From the NCBI RefSeq assembly GCF_003952725.1, contig NZ_CP032509.1:2938001-3002000 (forward strand): a DNA stretch of 64,000 bases, read 5' to 3'. Of the stretch, positions 35,524 to 45,109 are shown piece after piece. Made by a program: the position numbers and the translations under genes. The notes beneath the pieces are model-generated. The model saw only the letters and a program-made list of their open reading frames with translations, made no database searches and had not been told where the DNA came from. The DNA is from Georhizobium profundi (lineage in GTDB: Bacteria; Pseudomonadota; Alphaproteobacteria; Rhizobiales; Rhizobiaceae). Each line of letters starts with the position of its first letter. Position 1 is the stretch's first letter.

Positions 35524-36677
35524 TGGCGCACGATGGGGGCGCCGGCCGGCCGCGCGGGATTGCGCTTACCGATCGCCAGCGCCTCGCCTGGCTGCGCCTC
35601 ATCCGCAGCGACAATGTCGGAGCTGCCACCTTCCGCGAACTGATCAACCATTGTGGCTCGGCAGAAGCTGCGCTCGATGCCCTGCCCGACCTTTCGGCAC
35701 GTGGTGGCGGGCGGTCGCTGCGCGTGGCGAGTGTCGAACAGGCCGAGCGGGAACTCGAACAAGCAACGCGCTTCGGTGCGCGCTTCGTCGGGATCGGGGA
35801 GCCGGACTACCCGCCGCTTCTGCGTTCGATCGATGCCGCTCCACCGCTTCTGGCGGTGAAAGGTGACCCATCGCTGACCCAAAAGCCGGCCGTGGCCTTC
35901 GTCGGATCGCGCAATGCATCGGCCGCGGGCGCAAAGTTCACCGCCCGCATGGCGCGCGAGGTCGGGGCCGCAGGATATGTCGTCGTATCCGGCCTCGCTC
36001 GAGGCATCGATGCGGCAGCCCACCGTGCGACGCTCGAAACGGGCTCCATCGCGGCAATGGCCGGTGGGCTCGACATGCCCTATCCGCCCGAAAATCTCGA
36101 GCTCTACCAGCAGATGACGGACGGCGCCGGTCTTGCCGTTTCGGAAATGCCATTTGGCTGGGAGCCCCGCGCCCGCGACTTTCCGCGCCGCAATCGCCTG
36201 ATCGCCGGCATCGGCTACGGCCTCGTCGTGGTCGAGGCAGCGACCCGCTCGGGCTCGCTCATCTCGGCGCGTCGTGCCGCGGATTTCGGCCGCATCGTCT
36301 TCGCGGTTCCAGGATCGCCGCTTGACCCGCGATCGGCCGGCACCAACGCGCTGATCAAGGACGGCGCAACGTTGATTATCGGCAGCACCGACATTCTGGA
36401 AGCCCTGGCGCCTCTGGTCGGCAGGCCGGTCGCGCCCCCGCTCTCGGTGCGCGAGCGGGACGAGGATGGACCTGGCTTGCAGGCCGAGCCTGGCGAAACA
36501 GATCGCGACAGGATCGTTTCGGCGCTGGGCGCGACGCCCGTCGAAGTGGACGATATCGTGCGCCATACCGAGTTGCCGCCGGCTGTCGTTTACCTGGTCC
36601 TGCTCGAGCTTGATCTTGCCGGGCGCCTATCCCGTCATCCGTCCGGACTGGTCAGTCTTCTTACGGATGATGTCTGA
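35523..36677 (+). CDS. dprA: DNA-processing protein DprA
   Basis: This 384-aa protein has an N-terminal helical SAM-like region, a Rossmann-like DprA domain (AFVGSRNASAAGAKFT; VSGLARGIDAAAHRATL; PRRNRLIAGIG; ARRAADFGRIVFAVPG) and a C-terminal winged-helix domain (about 320-384). It loads RecA on incoming single-stranded DNA during transformation. Such genes are also kept in non-transformable species. Its 3' end overlaps the opposite-strand gene at 36627-36857. Confidence 0.95.
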   Translation: MAHDGGAGRPRGIALTDRQRLAWLRLIRSDNVGAATFRELINHCGSAEAALDALPDLSARGGGRSLRVASVEQAERELEQATRFGARFVGIGEPDYPPLLRSIDAAPPLLAVKGDPSLTQKPAVAFVGSRNASAAGAKFTARMAREVGAAGYVVVSGLARGIDAAAHRATLETGSIAAMAGGLDMPYPPENLELYQQMTDGAGLAVSEMPFGWEPRARDFPRRNRLIAGIGYGLVVVEAATRSGSLISARRAADFGRIVFAVPGSPLDPRSAGTNALIKDGATLIIGSTDILEALAPLVGRPVAPPLSVRERDEDGPGLQAEPGETDRDRIVSALGATPVEVDDIVRHTELPPAVVYLVLLELDLAGRLSRHPSGLVSLLTDDV

Positions 36678-36857
36678 CGGCTTGACGCCGAGCTGGATGT
36701 CGCCCGCCTCAACATACGCCATCTCGATGAGATAGCAGAGCATAAAGCACCGCTGCTGCTCAGCCATGACGCGCAGTTCGCCAAGCATCTGCCGGATAAA
36801 CGCTATTGTCTCCGGGTCATGCGCATGGTTGCGCCCGCCATTTGTCTGACCATCCAT
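36627..36857 (-). CDS. Conserved hypothetical protein between dprA and topA
   Basis: This 76-aa protein starts at ATG 36857 with GGGAGA upstream. It is mostly helical (PETIAFIRQMLGELRVMAEQ; CYLIEMAYVEAGDI). I recall similar small proteins at this position in rhizobia, without a known function. It overlaps the dprA 3' end by about 50 bp in antisense. Confidence 0.65.
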   Translation of the reverse strand: MDGQTNGGRNHAHDPETIAFIRQMLGELRVMAEQQRCFMLCYLIEMAYVEAGDIQLGVKPSDIIRKKTDQSGRMTG

Positions 36858-37014
36858 TTTGAGGTCTCCCGCGCGCAGCGCCTCATCCAAGCTCAGGATC
36901 AACCATCCCAAGCCAATGTCAGAAACATAGCGGTTCTAGTCATAAGTGCAACACACCGTTATGCGTCTTCAGGTTGTATAACTCCATGCGCAAATGCTGC
37001 GTGATCGGAAATGA

Positions 37015-37043
37015 CTTGACCTCAAGCCGCTTGCTGTCCATCT
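37015..37043 (+). promoter_or_regulatory. Candidate topA promoter
   Basis: CTTGAC (37015-37020) and CCATCT (37038-37043) are separated by 17 bp, matching the alphaproteobacterial -35 well and the -10 moderately. The implied leader to ATG 37123 is about 70 nt. Confidence 0.4.
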
Positions 37044-37122
37044 CCGAGCCTGAGATCGCCGCCAAGCGGCACTATCCAGCACTGGTCGCGCGGTGCTCAC
37101 TCATCAGAATTTGAGCGTGTTC

Positions 37123-39798
37123 ATGAACGTCGTCGTCGTCGAATCGCCTGCCAAGGCAAAGACAATCAACAAATACCTCGGCAAGGACTTCAAGGTCCTG
37201 GCCTCGTTCGGCCATGTGCGCGACTTGCCGGCCAAGGACGGCTCGGTGAAGCCGGACGAGGATTTCGAGATGAGCTGGGAGGTGGATACCGCCTCCAACA
37301 AGCGACTGAAAGACATCACCGACGCGCTGAAGGGCGCCGACAGCCTCATTCTCGCGACCGACCCGGATCGCGAAGGGGAAGCCATTTCCTGGCACGTGCT
37401 CGAAGTGCTGAACAAGAAGAAGGCGCTGAAGGGCAAGTCCGTCCAGCGCGTCGTCTTCAACGCGATCACCAAGAAGGCCGTGCTCGATGCGATGGCCAAT
37501 CCGCGCGATATCGATGCGCCGCTGGTCGATGCCTATCTGGCGCGGCGCGCGCTCGACTATCTCGTTGGCTTCAATCTGTCTCCGGTTCTGTGGCGCAAAC
37601 TGCCCGGCGCGCGCTCGGCCGGCCGCGTTCAGTCGGTGGCGCTTCGTCTCGTTTGTGATCGCGAAGCCGAAATCGAGCGCTTCGTCGCCGAAGAATACTG
37701 GCAGATCAGCGCCGACCTGAAGACACCGCGCAACGACGTCTTCAATGCGCGGCTCTCGTCCTATGAGGGCAAGCGGATTCAGCGCCAAACCGTGTCGAAT
37801 GTCGGCGAAGCCGACACGATCAAGGCGATGCTCGAAGGCGCCTCCTTCACGGTCGAAAGCGTCGAGGCAAAGCCCACCAAGCGCAACCCAGCCCCGCCCT
37901 TCACGACCTCGACCCTGCAGCAGGCTGCATCGTCCAAGCTCGGCTTCAACGCCAAGCGCACCATGCAGGTCGCGCAGAAGCTCTACGAAGGCATCGACAT
38001 CGGCGGCGAGACCGTCGGTCTCATCACCTATATGCGAACCGATGGCGTGCAGATGGACATGAGCGCCATCGAGGCTGCACGCGAGGAGATCGCGTCGAAT
38101 TTCGGCGACCGCTACCGGCCCGAAAAGCCGCGCTTCTATTCGACCAAGGCGAAGAACGCACAGGAAGCCCACGAGGCGATCCGCCCCACCGGCTTCGAGC
38201 GCCGCCCCGATGACGTGAAGCGCTATCTCGACCAGGACCAGATCCGCCTTTACGACCTGATCTGGAAGCGGGCGATCGCCAGCCAGATGGCCTCGGCGGA
38301 GATCGAGCGGACCACCGTCGAGATCGCCGCCAAGAATGGCGACAAGATCGCGGGCCTGAGAGCCACGGGCTCCGTCATCCGCTTCGACGGCTTCATCGCC
38401 GCCTACACTGATCAGAAGGAAGACGGAGAGCAATCGGACGACGGTGACGACGATGGCCGTCTGCCGGAAATCAATGCGCGCGAAACGGTCGCCAAAGAGA
38501 AGATCAACGCATCCCAGCATTTCACCGAGCCGCCGCCGCGCTACTCGGAAGCGACGTTGATCAAGCGCATGGAAGAGCTCGGCATCGGCCGGCCCTCGAC
38601 CTATGCGGCGACGCTTTCCACGCTGCAGGACCGTGAATATGTCGAGATCGACAAGCGCAAGCTGATCCCGCAGGCCAAGGGACGTCTCGTCACAGCGTTT
38701 CTGCAGAACTTCTTCGAGCGTTATGTGGAGTACGACTTCACAGCCAATCTCGAAGAGCAGCTCGACAAGATCTCGAACGGCGATCTCGCCTGGAAAGACG
38801 TGCTGCGCGCGTTCTGGAAGGACTTCTTCGCGCAGATCGAGAACACCAAGGAATTGCGCGTTTCCGATGTGCTCGACGTATTGAACGAAGAGCTTGCCCC
38901 GATCGTCTTCCCCAAGCGCGAAGACGGCGGCAATCCACGCATCTGCCCGACCTGCGGCACCGGCAATCTGTCGCTGAAGCTCGGCAAGTTCGGCGCCTTC
39001 GTCGGCTGCTCGAACTATCCGGAATGCAATTTCACCCGCCAGCTTTCCGCCGAGAGCGCCAATGGCGATGAAGCGCAACTGTCCGGCGAGCCGAAGGATC
39101 TGGGCCGCGACCCACACACGGGCGAGCCGATCACGCTTCGATCGGGCCGCTTCGGACCTTACGTCCAGCGGGGCGACGGCAAGGAAGCGAAGCGCTCGAG
39201 CTTGCCGAAGGGCTGGAAGGTCGAAGACATCGACCATGAAAAGGCGATGGCGCTGATCGGCCTGCCGCGCGACATCGGCAAGCACCCCGAAAGCGGCAAG
39301 ATGATTTCGGCCGGCCTCGGCCGCTACGGTCCGTTCCTTCTGCACGATGGCGGCTACGCCAATCTCGAGACGGTCGAGGATGTCTTCACCATCGGCCTCA
39401 ACCGGGCGGTGACGGTGATTGCGGAACGCAAGGCCAAGGGCCCTGCGCGCGGTCGCACAGCCACTGCTGCGTTGAAGGAGCTCGGCGAGCACCCCGATGG
39501 CGGCGCGATCACCGTGCGCGACGGGCGTTACGGCCCCTATGTCAACTGGGGCAAGGTCAACGCGACGCTTCCGAAGGACCTCGACCCGCAGGCCGTGACG
39601 CTTGAAAAGGCACTGGAGCTGGTGGCCGAGCGCGCCGGCAAGAGCGGCAAGAAGGCTGCGCCGAAGAAGGCGGCAGCCAAGAAGGCAACCCCGGCCAAAA
39701 AGCCGGCTGCTGCAAAGAAGGCCGCCCCGAAGAAGAAAGCGGCAGCCGCCAAGACATCGACCGAGAAGACAAGTTCGGCAAAATCGAAGGAGGCGTAG
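37123..39798 (+). CDS. topA: DNA topoisomerase I
   Basis: This 891-aa protein uses ATG 37123, giving the family-typical MNVVVVESPAKAKT. It has a Toprim domain (ATDPDREGEAISWH), the active-site Tyr in LITYMRTDGVQM, one four-Cys zinc ribbon (CPTCGTGN...CSNYPEC), several topoisomerase C-terminal repeats (about 650-850) and a Lys/Ala-rich tail of about 50 residues. It relaxes negative supercoils. The tail probably binds DNA electrostatically and is common in alphaproteobacteria. It heads the run into rnr. Confidence 0.96.
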   Translation: MNVVVVESPAKAKTINKYLGKDFKVLASFGHVRDLPAKDGSVKPDEDFEMSWEVDTASNKRLKDITDALKGADSLILATDPDREGEAISWHVLEVLNKKKALKGKSVQRVVFNAITKKAVLDAMANPRDIDAPLVDAYLARRALDYLVGFNLSPVLWRKLPGARSAGRVQSVALRLVCDREAEIERFVAEEYWQISADLKTPRNDVFNARLSSYEGKRIQRQTVSNVGEADTIKAMLEGASFTVESVEAKPTKRNPAPPFTTSTLQQAASSKLGFNAKRTMQVAQKLYEGIDIGGETVGLITYMRTDGVQMDMSAIEAAREEIASNFGDRYRPEKPRFYSTKAKNAQEAHEAIRPTGFERRPDDVKRYLDQDQIRLYDLIWKRAIASQMASAEIERTTVEIAAKNGDKIAGLRATGSVIRFDGFIAAYTDQKEDGEQSDDGDDDGRLPEINARETVAKEKINASQHFTEPPPRYSEATLIKRMEELGIGRPSTYAATLSTLQDREYVEIDKRKLIPQAKGRLVTAFLQNFFERYVEYDFTANLEEQLDKISNGDLAWKDVLRAFWKDFFAQIENTKELRVSDVLDVLNEELAPIVFPKREDGGNPRICPTCGTGNLSLKLGKFGAFVGCSNYPECNFTRQLSAESANGDEAQLSGEPKDLGRDPHTGEPITLRSGRFGPYVQRGDGKEAKRSSLPKGWKVEDIDHEKAMALIGLPRDIGKHPESGKMISAGLGRYGPFLLHDGGYANLETVEDVFTIGLNRAVTVIAERKAKGPARGRTATAALKELGEHPDGGAITVRDGRYGPYVNWGKVNATLPKDLDPQAVTLEKALELVAERAGKSGKKAAPKKAAAKKATPAKKPAAAKKAAPKKKAAAAKTSTEKTSSAKSKEA

Positions 39799-39827
39799 GG
39801 GTCCGACCCTTCGCCGGAGGCAAGACC

Positions 39828-42098
39828 ATCGCCCACTCCACCCTGCCCGACCGCGAGACGCTGCTCGCTTTTATCGCGGACAACCCGGATCGCGCCACTA
39901 AGCGCGATATCGCGAAGGCCTTTGGGCTCAAGGGTGAGGATCGCGTTGCGCTGAAGGATCTGCTTCGGGATCTGGCCGATGAAGGGCTGGTCCAGAAGGA
40001 CCGCAAGCAGCTCGTTCGTCCAGACAAGCTGCCGCCCGTCACGCTCATCGACATCACGACACGTGACGCCGAAGGCGGACTGATCGGCCGGCCCGCCGAA
40101 TGGGACGACGCGCAGAAAGTTGCGCCCGCCGTGTCGATCCGCCTCAACAAAGCGGTCGGCCGTTCAGGCAAGCCCGGCCGCACGCCCGGTGTCGGCGATC
40201 GGGTGCTGGCAAAAATCTTCCCGTCAAAGGACAAAACCGGCCCGGCCTACACCGCCCGTGTCATCAAGCTGATCGACAAGCGCAAGGACGCGTCCCTCGG
40301 CGTATTCCGTGCCGAGCCTGGTGGTGGCGGACGCATCATGCCGATCGAGCGTCAGCAGAACGAGCTCGTCGTCGAAGCGGCACAGGCCAACAACGCCCAG
40401 GACGGCGATCTGGTCGAGATCGCAGTCACGCGGATCGGACGCTTCGGGCTGGCACGGGCAGAGGTTCTTTCCGTCATCGGCTCGGTTTCGAGCGAGAAGG
40501 CGATCTCGATGATCGCCATACACGATCACGGCATTCCGCATGTCTTTCCCGACAGCGTCATCGCCGAGGCTGAGGCCGCGAACCCGGCGACCATGGCGCA
40601 CCGCGAAGACTGGCGTGATCTCGCGCTGGTCACGATCGATCCGCCGGACGCAAAGGACCATGACGACGCGGTCCATGCCGAGCCGGATCCCTCCCCCGAC
40701 AACAAGGGCGGCCACATCGTCACGGTCGCGATTGCAGACGTCTCGCACTATGTGCGCTCCGGATCGCAGTTGGACCGCGAAGCGCTGAAGCGCGGCAACT
40801 CGGTCTACTTTCCGGACCGGGTCGTGCCGATGCTGCCCGAACGCATCTCCAACGACCTCTGCTCGCTGAAAGAAGGCGTCGACCGGCCCGCACTCGCCGT
40901 GCGCATGACCTTTTCGAAGGATGGCCAGAAGCTGCGCCACAGTTTCCATCGCATCATGATTAGGAGCCTTGCCAAGCTCTCCTATCAACAGGCCCAGGCG
41001 GCCATCGACGGCGCGACGGACGACAAGACGGACACGCTGCTCGAAGGCGTGCTGAAGCCGCTCTGGGAAGCCTACGGCACGATGCGCAAGGGTCGCGACA
41101 AGCGACAGCCACTGGAGCTCGATCTGCCGGAGCGCAAGATCGTGCTCGACAAGGATGGCAAGGTCGACAAGGTGATCGTGCCGCCGCGACTCGATGCCCA
41201 CAAGCTCATCGAAGAATGCATGATCCAGGCGAATGTGGCCGCTGCGGAAACGCTGGAGCGCAAGCGCCAGAGCCTGATCTATCGCATCCACGACGCGCCA
41301 TCGCTCGCCAAGCAGGAAACGCTGCGCGAGTTCCTGGCGACGCTTGATCTCTCGCTCGCCCGCGGCAGCCTGCGCGCCAACAATTTCAACCACATCCTGG
41401 CATCGGCAAGCGGCAAGCCGCATGAGACGATGGTGTCGGAGATGGTCCTGCGGTCACAGAGCCAAGCGATCTACAGCCCTGACAATCTCGGTCATTTCGG
41501 CCTGAACCTGATGCGATACGCGCATTTCACCTCGCCGATCCGCCGCTATGCCGACCTTATCGTCCACCGGGCGCTCATCGGCTCCCTCAAGCTGGGAGAT
41601 GGCGCGATCACGCCGGAAGAGGAAGCGGCGCTGGTTGACATCGCAGCCGACATCTCCACGTCGGAACGCCGGGCGATGGCCGCGGAGCGCGACACGGTCG
41701 ACCGGCTGATCGCCCATCATCTGGCCAGCCGGGTCGGCGATACGTTTGAGGGCCGCGTCTCCGGCGTCGTCAAATCCGGGCTCTTCGTCTCGCTCCCGCA
41801 GTTCGGGGCAGACGGCTTCGTGCCGGTTTCGACGCTCGGCTATGACTATTTCATCTATGACGAGGCGCATCAGTCGATGACGGGTCGCGAGAGTGGTGAA
41901 GGCTTCCGGCTCGGCGACGATGTCGAGGTCAAGCTTGTCGAGGCACTCCCGCTCGCGGGTGCGCTCCGTTTCGAGATCGTCAGCGAACCGCGCAAGATGC
42001 CTGCGGGTGCGAGATCGTTCCACAAGGCAAAGCACGGCGAAAAGCGGCGTGGCGCGGCGAAAAAGCCCGGCACACGGCCTCCTCGCGGCCGTCGCTGA
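39828..42098 (+). CDS. rnr: Ribonuclease R, apparently with an ATC start codon
   Basis: The protein is 756 aa if it starts at ATC 39828. No ATG, GTG or TTG occurs in frame before GTG 40131, yet coding continues upstream into a typical RNase R winged-helix domain (DRETLLAFIADNP; TKRDIAKAFGLKG). GGAGG at 39816-39820 lies 7 nt before ATC. Domains: helix-turn-helix (about 1-75), cold-shock-like region, RNB nuclease with DPPDAKDHDDAV, and an S1 domain (about 640-720) with a basic tail. It degrades structured RNA 3' to 5'. Alternatives are CTG 39843 or a sequence error in an ATG. Confidence 0.9.
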   Translation: MAHSTLPDRETLLAFIADNPDRATKRDIAKAFGLKGEDRVALKDLLRDLADEGLVQKDRKQLVRPDKLPPVTLIDITTRDAEGGLIGRPAEWDDAQKVAPAVSIRLNKAVGRSGKPGRTPGVGDRVLAKIFPSKDKTGPAYTARVIKLIDKRKDASLGVFRAEPGGGGRIMPIERQQNELVVEAAQANNAQDGDLVEIAVTRIGRFGLARAEVLSVIGSVSSEKAISMIAIHDHGIPHVFPDSVIAEAEAANPATMAHREDWRDLALVTIDPPDAKDHDDAVHAEPDPSPDNKGGHIVTVAIADVSHYVRSGSQLDREALKRGNSVYFPDRVVPMLPERISNDLCSLKEGVDRPALAVRMTFSKDGQKLRHSFHRIMIRSLAKLSYQQAQAAIDGATDDKTDTLLEGVLKPLWEAYGTMRKGRDKRQPLELDLPERKIVLDKDGKVDKVIVPPRLDAHKLIEECMIQANVAAAETLERKRQSLIYRIHDAPSLAKQETLREFLATLDLSLARGSLRANNFNHILASASGKPHETMVSEMVLRSQSQAIYSPDNLGHFGLNLMRYAHFTSPIRRYADLIVHRALIGSLKLGDGAITPEEEAALVDIAADISTSERRAMAAERDTVDRLIAHHLASRVGDTFEGRVSGVVKSGLFVSLPQFGADGFVPVSTLGYDYFIYDEAHQSMTGRESGEGFRLGDDVEVKLVEALPLAGALRFEIVSEPRKMPAGARSFHKAKHGEKRRGAAKKPGTRPPRGRR

Positions 42099-42196
42099 GG
42101 CAAATGCGCGCCGAACGGGCCGAAAGGGGCGACATTGGCACCATTCGCGCCTATATGGTGCGTCAACGCCCGGGTTCATGAAAAGAGACCGTCGAG

Positions 42197-42646
42197 ATGC
42201 AGACATTCGGACAATCGCACGCGGCAGACGACCGGCATGATGATGCTCCTCGTGCGCTTGGCGGATCGATCATGCGCGGTCTGAAATGTCAGTGCCCCGC
42301 CTGTGGCGAAGGCAAATTGTTTCGCGCTTTCCTCAAGCCCGTCGATCATTGCGCCTCCTGTGGCGAAGCGATGCACCATCATCGGTCCGACGATCTGCCG
42401 CCTTATCTCGCGATCTTCATCGTCGGCCACATCGTGGTCGCCGGGTACATGTTCGGGGAACGCGTGGTCGACTGGACATCCTGGCAGGCGCTTGCGTTCT
42501 GGATTCCGGTGACACTGATCATGACTGTTGCGAGCATGCAGCCGCTGAAAGGCGGCGTCATCGGACTGCAATGGGCGTTGCGTATGCATGGCTTCGGCGG
42601 CGAGGACGATCCGCTGGACGAGGTGCCCGATGAGAGCCGGACCTGA
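42197..42646 (+). CDS. DUF983 family membrane protein
   Basis: This 149-aa protein has an N-terminal zinc-ribbon-like pair of motifs (CQCPACGEGKLF; CASCGEAM) typical of DUF983. Two transmembrane helices follow, at about 75-93 and 100-120. The function is unknown; it commonly lies near rnr or NUDIX genes in alphaproteobacteria. It is 98 bp after rnr and 6 bp before the NUDIX gene. Confidence 0.88.
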   Translation: MQTFGQSHAADDRHDDAPRALGGSIMRGLKCQCPACGEGKLFRAFLKPVDHCASCGEAMHHHRSDDLPPYLAIFIVGHIVVAGYMFGERVVDWTSWQALAFWIPVTLIMTVASMQPLKGGVIGLQWALRMHGFGGEDDPLDEVPDESRT

Positions 42647-42652
42647 CCGAAC

Positions 42653-43396
42653 ATGAGCGGCATGGCGCGCGACCAGGCGCCCCGGGCAGGCACACGCTAT
42701 ATCACCTCCGGCGAGCATCCCCTCTTGAAGCCGAAGGATGCCGCTTCGATCATACTCATCGATCGTGCTGGTCCTGAGATCCGATTTCTCGTCGGCAAGC
42801 GCGCTCGCGCCCACACCTTCATGCCCAATTTCTACGTGTTTCCCGGTGGTCGTCGCGATCGCGCCGATTCGCGGGTCGGCGTCGCCAGGCCGCTGAAAGA
42901 GACCGTGACGGAGCGCCTCATGGCGAGGACCGATCGTGCCATGACCGCCGCTCGGGCGCAGGCGCTGGCGGTTGCCGCCGTTCGCGAGACGTCGGAAGAG
43001 GCCGGGCTCATGATTGCCGGCAACGGCAAGGTCGGCCTTCATTCCGACTGGACTGGCTTCTTAGAACGCGGGCTGGCACCGGACCTCTCATTCCTTCGCT
43101 ACGTCGCACGGGCGATCACGCCACCGCGGCAGAGCCGGCGGTTCGACACGCGGTTCTTCGCCTGTTTCCTCGACGAGATCGGCGCCGACCCGAAGGACGT
43201 TGCCGACAGCGAGGAACTGCAGGATCTCACTTGGATCGGGTTTGACGATGTCGATGGGATGCAATTGCCGCGCATTACCCGCACGATCATTGGCGATCTC
43301 CAGGATGCGCTGGCCTCGCACCCAGACCTGCCTTTCGATCAACCGGTCCCCTTCTACTACGTGAAGCACGGCACCTTCGTGCGCGACATCATCTGA
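42653..43396 (+). CDS. NUDIX hydrolase
   Basis: This 247-aa protein contains the core of a Nudix box, AVAAVRETSEEAGLMI (about residues 103-118), with the metal-binding REx2EE set. The upstream glycine of the box is not obvious, and a long insertion follows the first strand. It should hydrolyse a nucleoside-diphosphate derivative; the substrate is not predictable. It starts 6 bp after the DUF983 stop. Confidence 0.85.
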   Translation: MSGMARDQAPRAGTRYITSGEHPLLKPKDAASIILIDRAGPEIRFLVGKRARAHTFMPNFYVFPGGRRDRADSRVGVARPLKETVTERLMARTDRAMTAARAQALAVAAVRETSEEAGLMIAGNGKVGLHSDWTGFLERGLAPDLSFLRYVARAITPPRQSRRFDTRFFACFLDEIGADPKDVADSEELQDLTWIGFDDVDGMQLPRITRTIIGDLQDALASHPDLPFDQPVPFYYVKHGTFVRDII

Positions 43397-43401
43397 ATTC
43401 C

Positions 43402-44583
43402 ATGCGGAGCAACACCATGCGGTCCGAGGTCGGTACGACGATCCGGTGGTCCTCGTTGATCGCTGCGCTTGCGGCCATCGGCGCTGTCGGCGTTGCCATC
43501 GGCCTTGGCCTGCCGCTGCTCAGTGTCATCATGGAGCGACGCGGCATCTCCTCCTCGATGATCGGCTTCAATACGGCGTTTGCCGGCCTGGCATCGATCG
43601 CGGCCGCTCCGCTTGGACCAAAGCTGGCGCACTGGTTCGGCGTCGCGCGCACCATGATCGTGATGCTCTGCCTCGCTGCGGCAAGCGGCCTTTGCTTCTA
43701 TATTGCAGAACCCTTCTGGACATGGTTTCCGCTTCGCGTGGTGTTCCACGGTGCCGTCACCATCGTGTTCATCCTGTCGGAATTCTGGATCAACGCCGCG
43801 GCACCGCCGGAGCGGCGCGGGCTCGTACTTGGTGTCTATGGCACCGTTCTGGCTCTCGGTTTTGCAACAGGCCCGCTGATCTTCGCCATGATCGGAAGCC
43901 AGGGGGTGTTACCCTTTGCGGCCGGCGCCGCCATTGTGCTCGCGGCGGTCATTCCCATCGCGCTGGCGCGCAACGAAGCGCCGCGGATCGAAGAGAAGCC
44001 TCGGCGCAGTTTTCTGCGCTACGTCTTTCTGGTGCCGACGGCCACTGCCGCCGTCTTTGTTTTCGGTGCCGTCGAAGCGGGCGGGCTGGCGCTGTTCCCC
44101 ATCTATGCGGCGCGCACCGGCTTCACCGAATCGGAGGGTGCGCTTCTGCTTACGGCGATCGGCCTCGGCAACGTGCTGCTGCAGATCCCTATCGGCCTTG
44201 TCGCCGACCGGGTGAAGAGCCGGCGCATCTTGCTGACGCTGCTGGCTCTGATCGGGCTTGCAGGCTCTGCCGCACTGCCGTTCATCGTGGGAGGCTGGTG
44301 GCTGATGGCGGCGGTGCTCTTCGTGTGGGGCGGCGTCGTTTGCGGGCTCTACACGGTCGGCCTGACCCATCTTGGCGCCTCGCTCAAAGGCGCCGATCTT
44401 GCAGCCGCCAATGCCGCCTTCATCCTCTGCTACGCGCTCGGTGCTCTTATCGGGCCGCAGACCATCGGAATCGCCATGGACATCTTCGGGACGGATGGAT
44501 TCGCGATTGCGCTTGGATTCTTCTTCAGCCTCTACGTGCTCCTGACGCTCGGGCGTATGATTTTCGGACCCGCGCGGGGCTGA
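43402..44583 (+). CDS. MFS transporter
   Basis: This 393-aa protein has twelve predicted membrane helices. The conserved MFS loop between helices 2 and 3 is weak (APLGPKLAHWFGVARTM), and that between 8 and 9 is IPIGLVADRVKSRRIL. It resembles YcaD-like transporters by shape. The substrate is unknown. It lies 5 bp after the NUDIX gene and is the last member of this run. Confidence 0.88.
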   Translation: MRSNTMRSEVGTTIRWSSLIAALAAIGAVGVAIGLGLPLLSVIMERRGISSSMIGFNTAFAGLASIAAAPLGPKLAHWFGVARTMIVMLCLAAASGLCFYIAEPFWTWFPLRVVFHGAVTIVFILSEFWINAAAPPERRGLVLGVYGTVLALGFATGPLIFAMIGSQGVLPFAAGAAIVLAAVIPIALARNEAPRIEEKPRRSFLRYVFLVPTATAAVFVFGAVEAGGLALFPIYAARTGFTESEGALLLTAIGLGNVLLQIPIGLVADRVKSRRILLTLLALIGLAGSAALPFIVGGWWLMAAVLFVWGGVVCGLYTVGLTHLGASLKGADLAAANAAFILCYALGALIGPQTIGIAMDIFGTDGFAIALGFFFSLYVLLTLGRMIFGPARG

Positions 44584-44629
44584 AACCCTGGGTACAAGGC
44601 TCCAACACGACCTTCGGGGCCCAATCGAC

Positions 44630-44659
44630 CTTGACATCCGCGGGACAATCAGTAGGTAT
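44630..44659 (+). promoter_or_regulatory. Candidate rpmG promoter
   Basis: CTTGACA (44630-44636) is followed after 17 bp by AGGTAT (44654-44659). The -35 is a perfect match to the alphaproteobacterial consensus. The leader to rpmG would be about 65 nt. Confidence 0.55.
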
Positions 44660-44730
44660 CGCCCCAAGTTTCTCGCGCCGTGGAGCCCTTCGGCTGTCCG
44701 CGGCGTCGTTTTTGACGAGCAGGAATTCCC

Positions 44731-44898
44731 ATGGCCAAGGCAACCACAATCAAGATCAAGCTGCTTTCGACGGCAGACACCGGCTTCTTCTACGTCACGA
44801 AGAAGAACAGCCGTACCATGACCGACAAGATGAACAAGACGAAGTACGACCCGATCGCGCGCAAGCACGTCGAGTTCAAGGAAACGAAGATCAAGTAA
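44731..44898 (+). CDS. rpmG: 50S ribosomal protein L33
   Basis: This 55-aa protein starts at ATG 44731 behind AGGAAT. It is a typical L33 ([21 protein letters not shown]-terminal [10 protein letters not shown]) of the cysteine-free type, so it needs no zinc. It is a component of the large ribosomal subunit near the E site. It is monocistronic, with its own promoter and a strong terminator. Confidence 0.97.
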   Translation: MAKATTIKIKLLSTADTGFFYVTKKNSRTMTDKMNKTKYDPIARKHVEFKETKIK

Positions 44899-44949
44899 GT
44901 CTTCGTTCTGCGCGGCACGCCGCGTGGACTTCGTCGGATGAGCATTGGA

Positions 44950-44979
44950 AACCCTGGACTTTGCGTCCGGGGTTTTGTC
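44950..44979 (+). terminator. Rho-independent terminator of rpmG
   Basis: A 10-bp stem, AACCCTGGAC (44950-44959) with GTCCGGGGTT (44965-44974), has one G-U pair and a 5-nt loop. TTTT follows at 44973-44976, with further T-rich sequence to 44985. Confidence 0.85.
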
Positions 44980-45039
44980 GTTTCGAAGATAACTTGGTGA
45001 CGTGAGTGACTGGACAGCTGGTGGCCGCGCCAACAAAAA

Positions 45040-45109
45040 GGGGTCGATCAGGCGCTCGACGTGGTACGAGGATGCCACGTTTGATCGAGCGCTCTGATCG
45101 ACCGACCCC
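45040..45109. other. 70-nt bulged hairpin in the rpmG-pleD gap
   Basis: The outer arms GGGGTCG (45040-45046) and CGACCCC (45103-45109), the middle GCGCTCGA/TCGAGCGC and the inner CGTGG/CCACG form one long stem with small bulges around a 10-nt loop. The whole gap 44980-45441 lies between the convergent 3' ends of rpmG and pleD and holds no convincing gene. A TATAGA-like -10 near 45302-45307 and a 19-codon ORF at 45320-45379 are the only other items seen. The hairpin could be an RNA element, a small palindromic repeat or a terminator for pleD. Confidence 0.45.
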
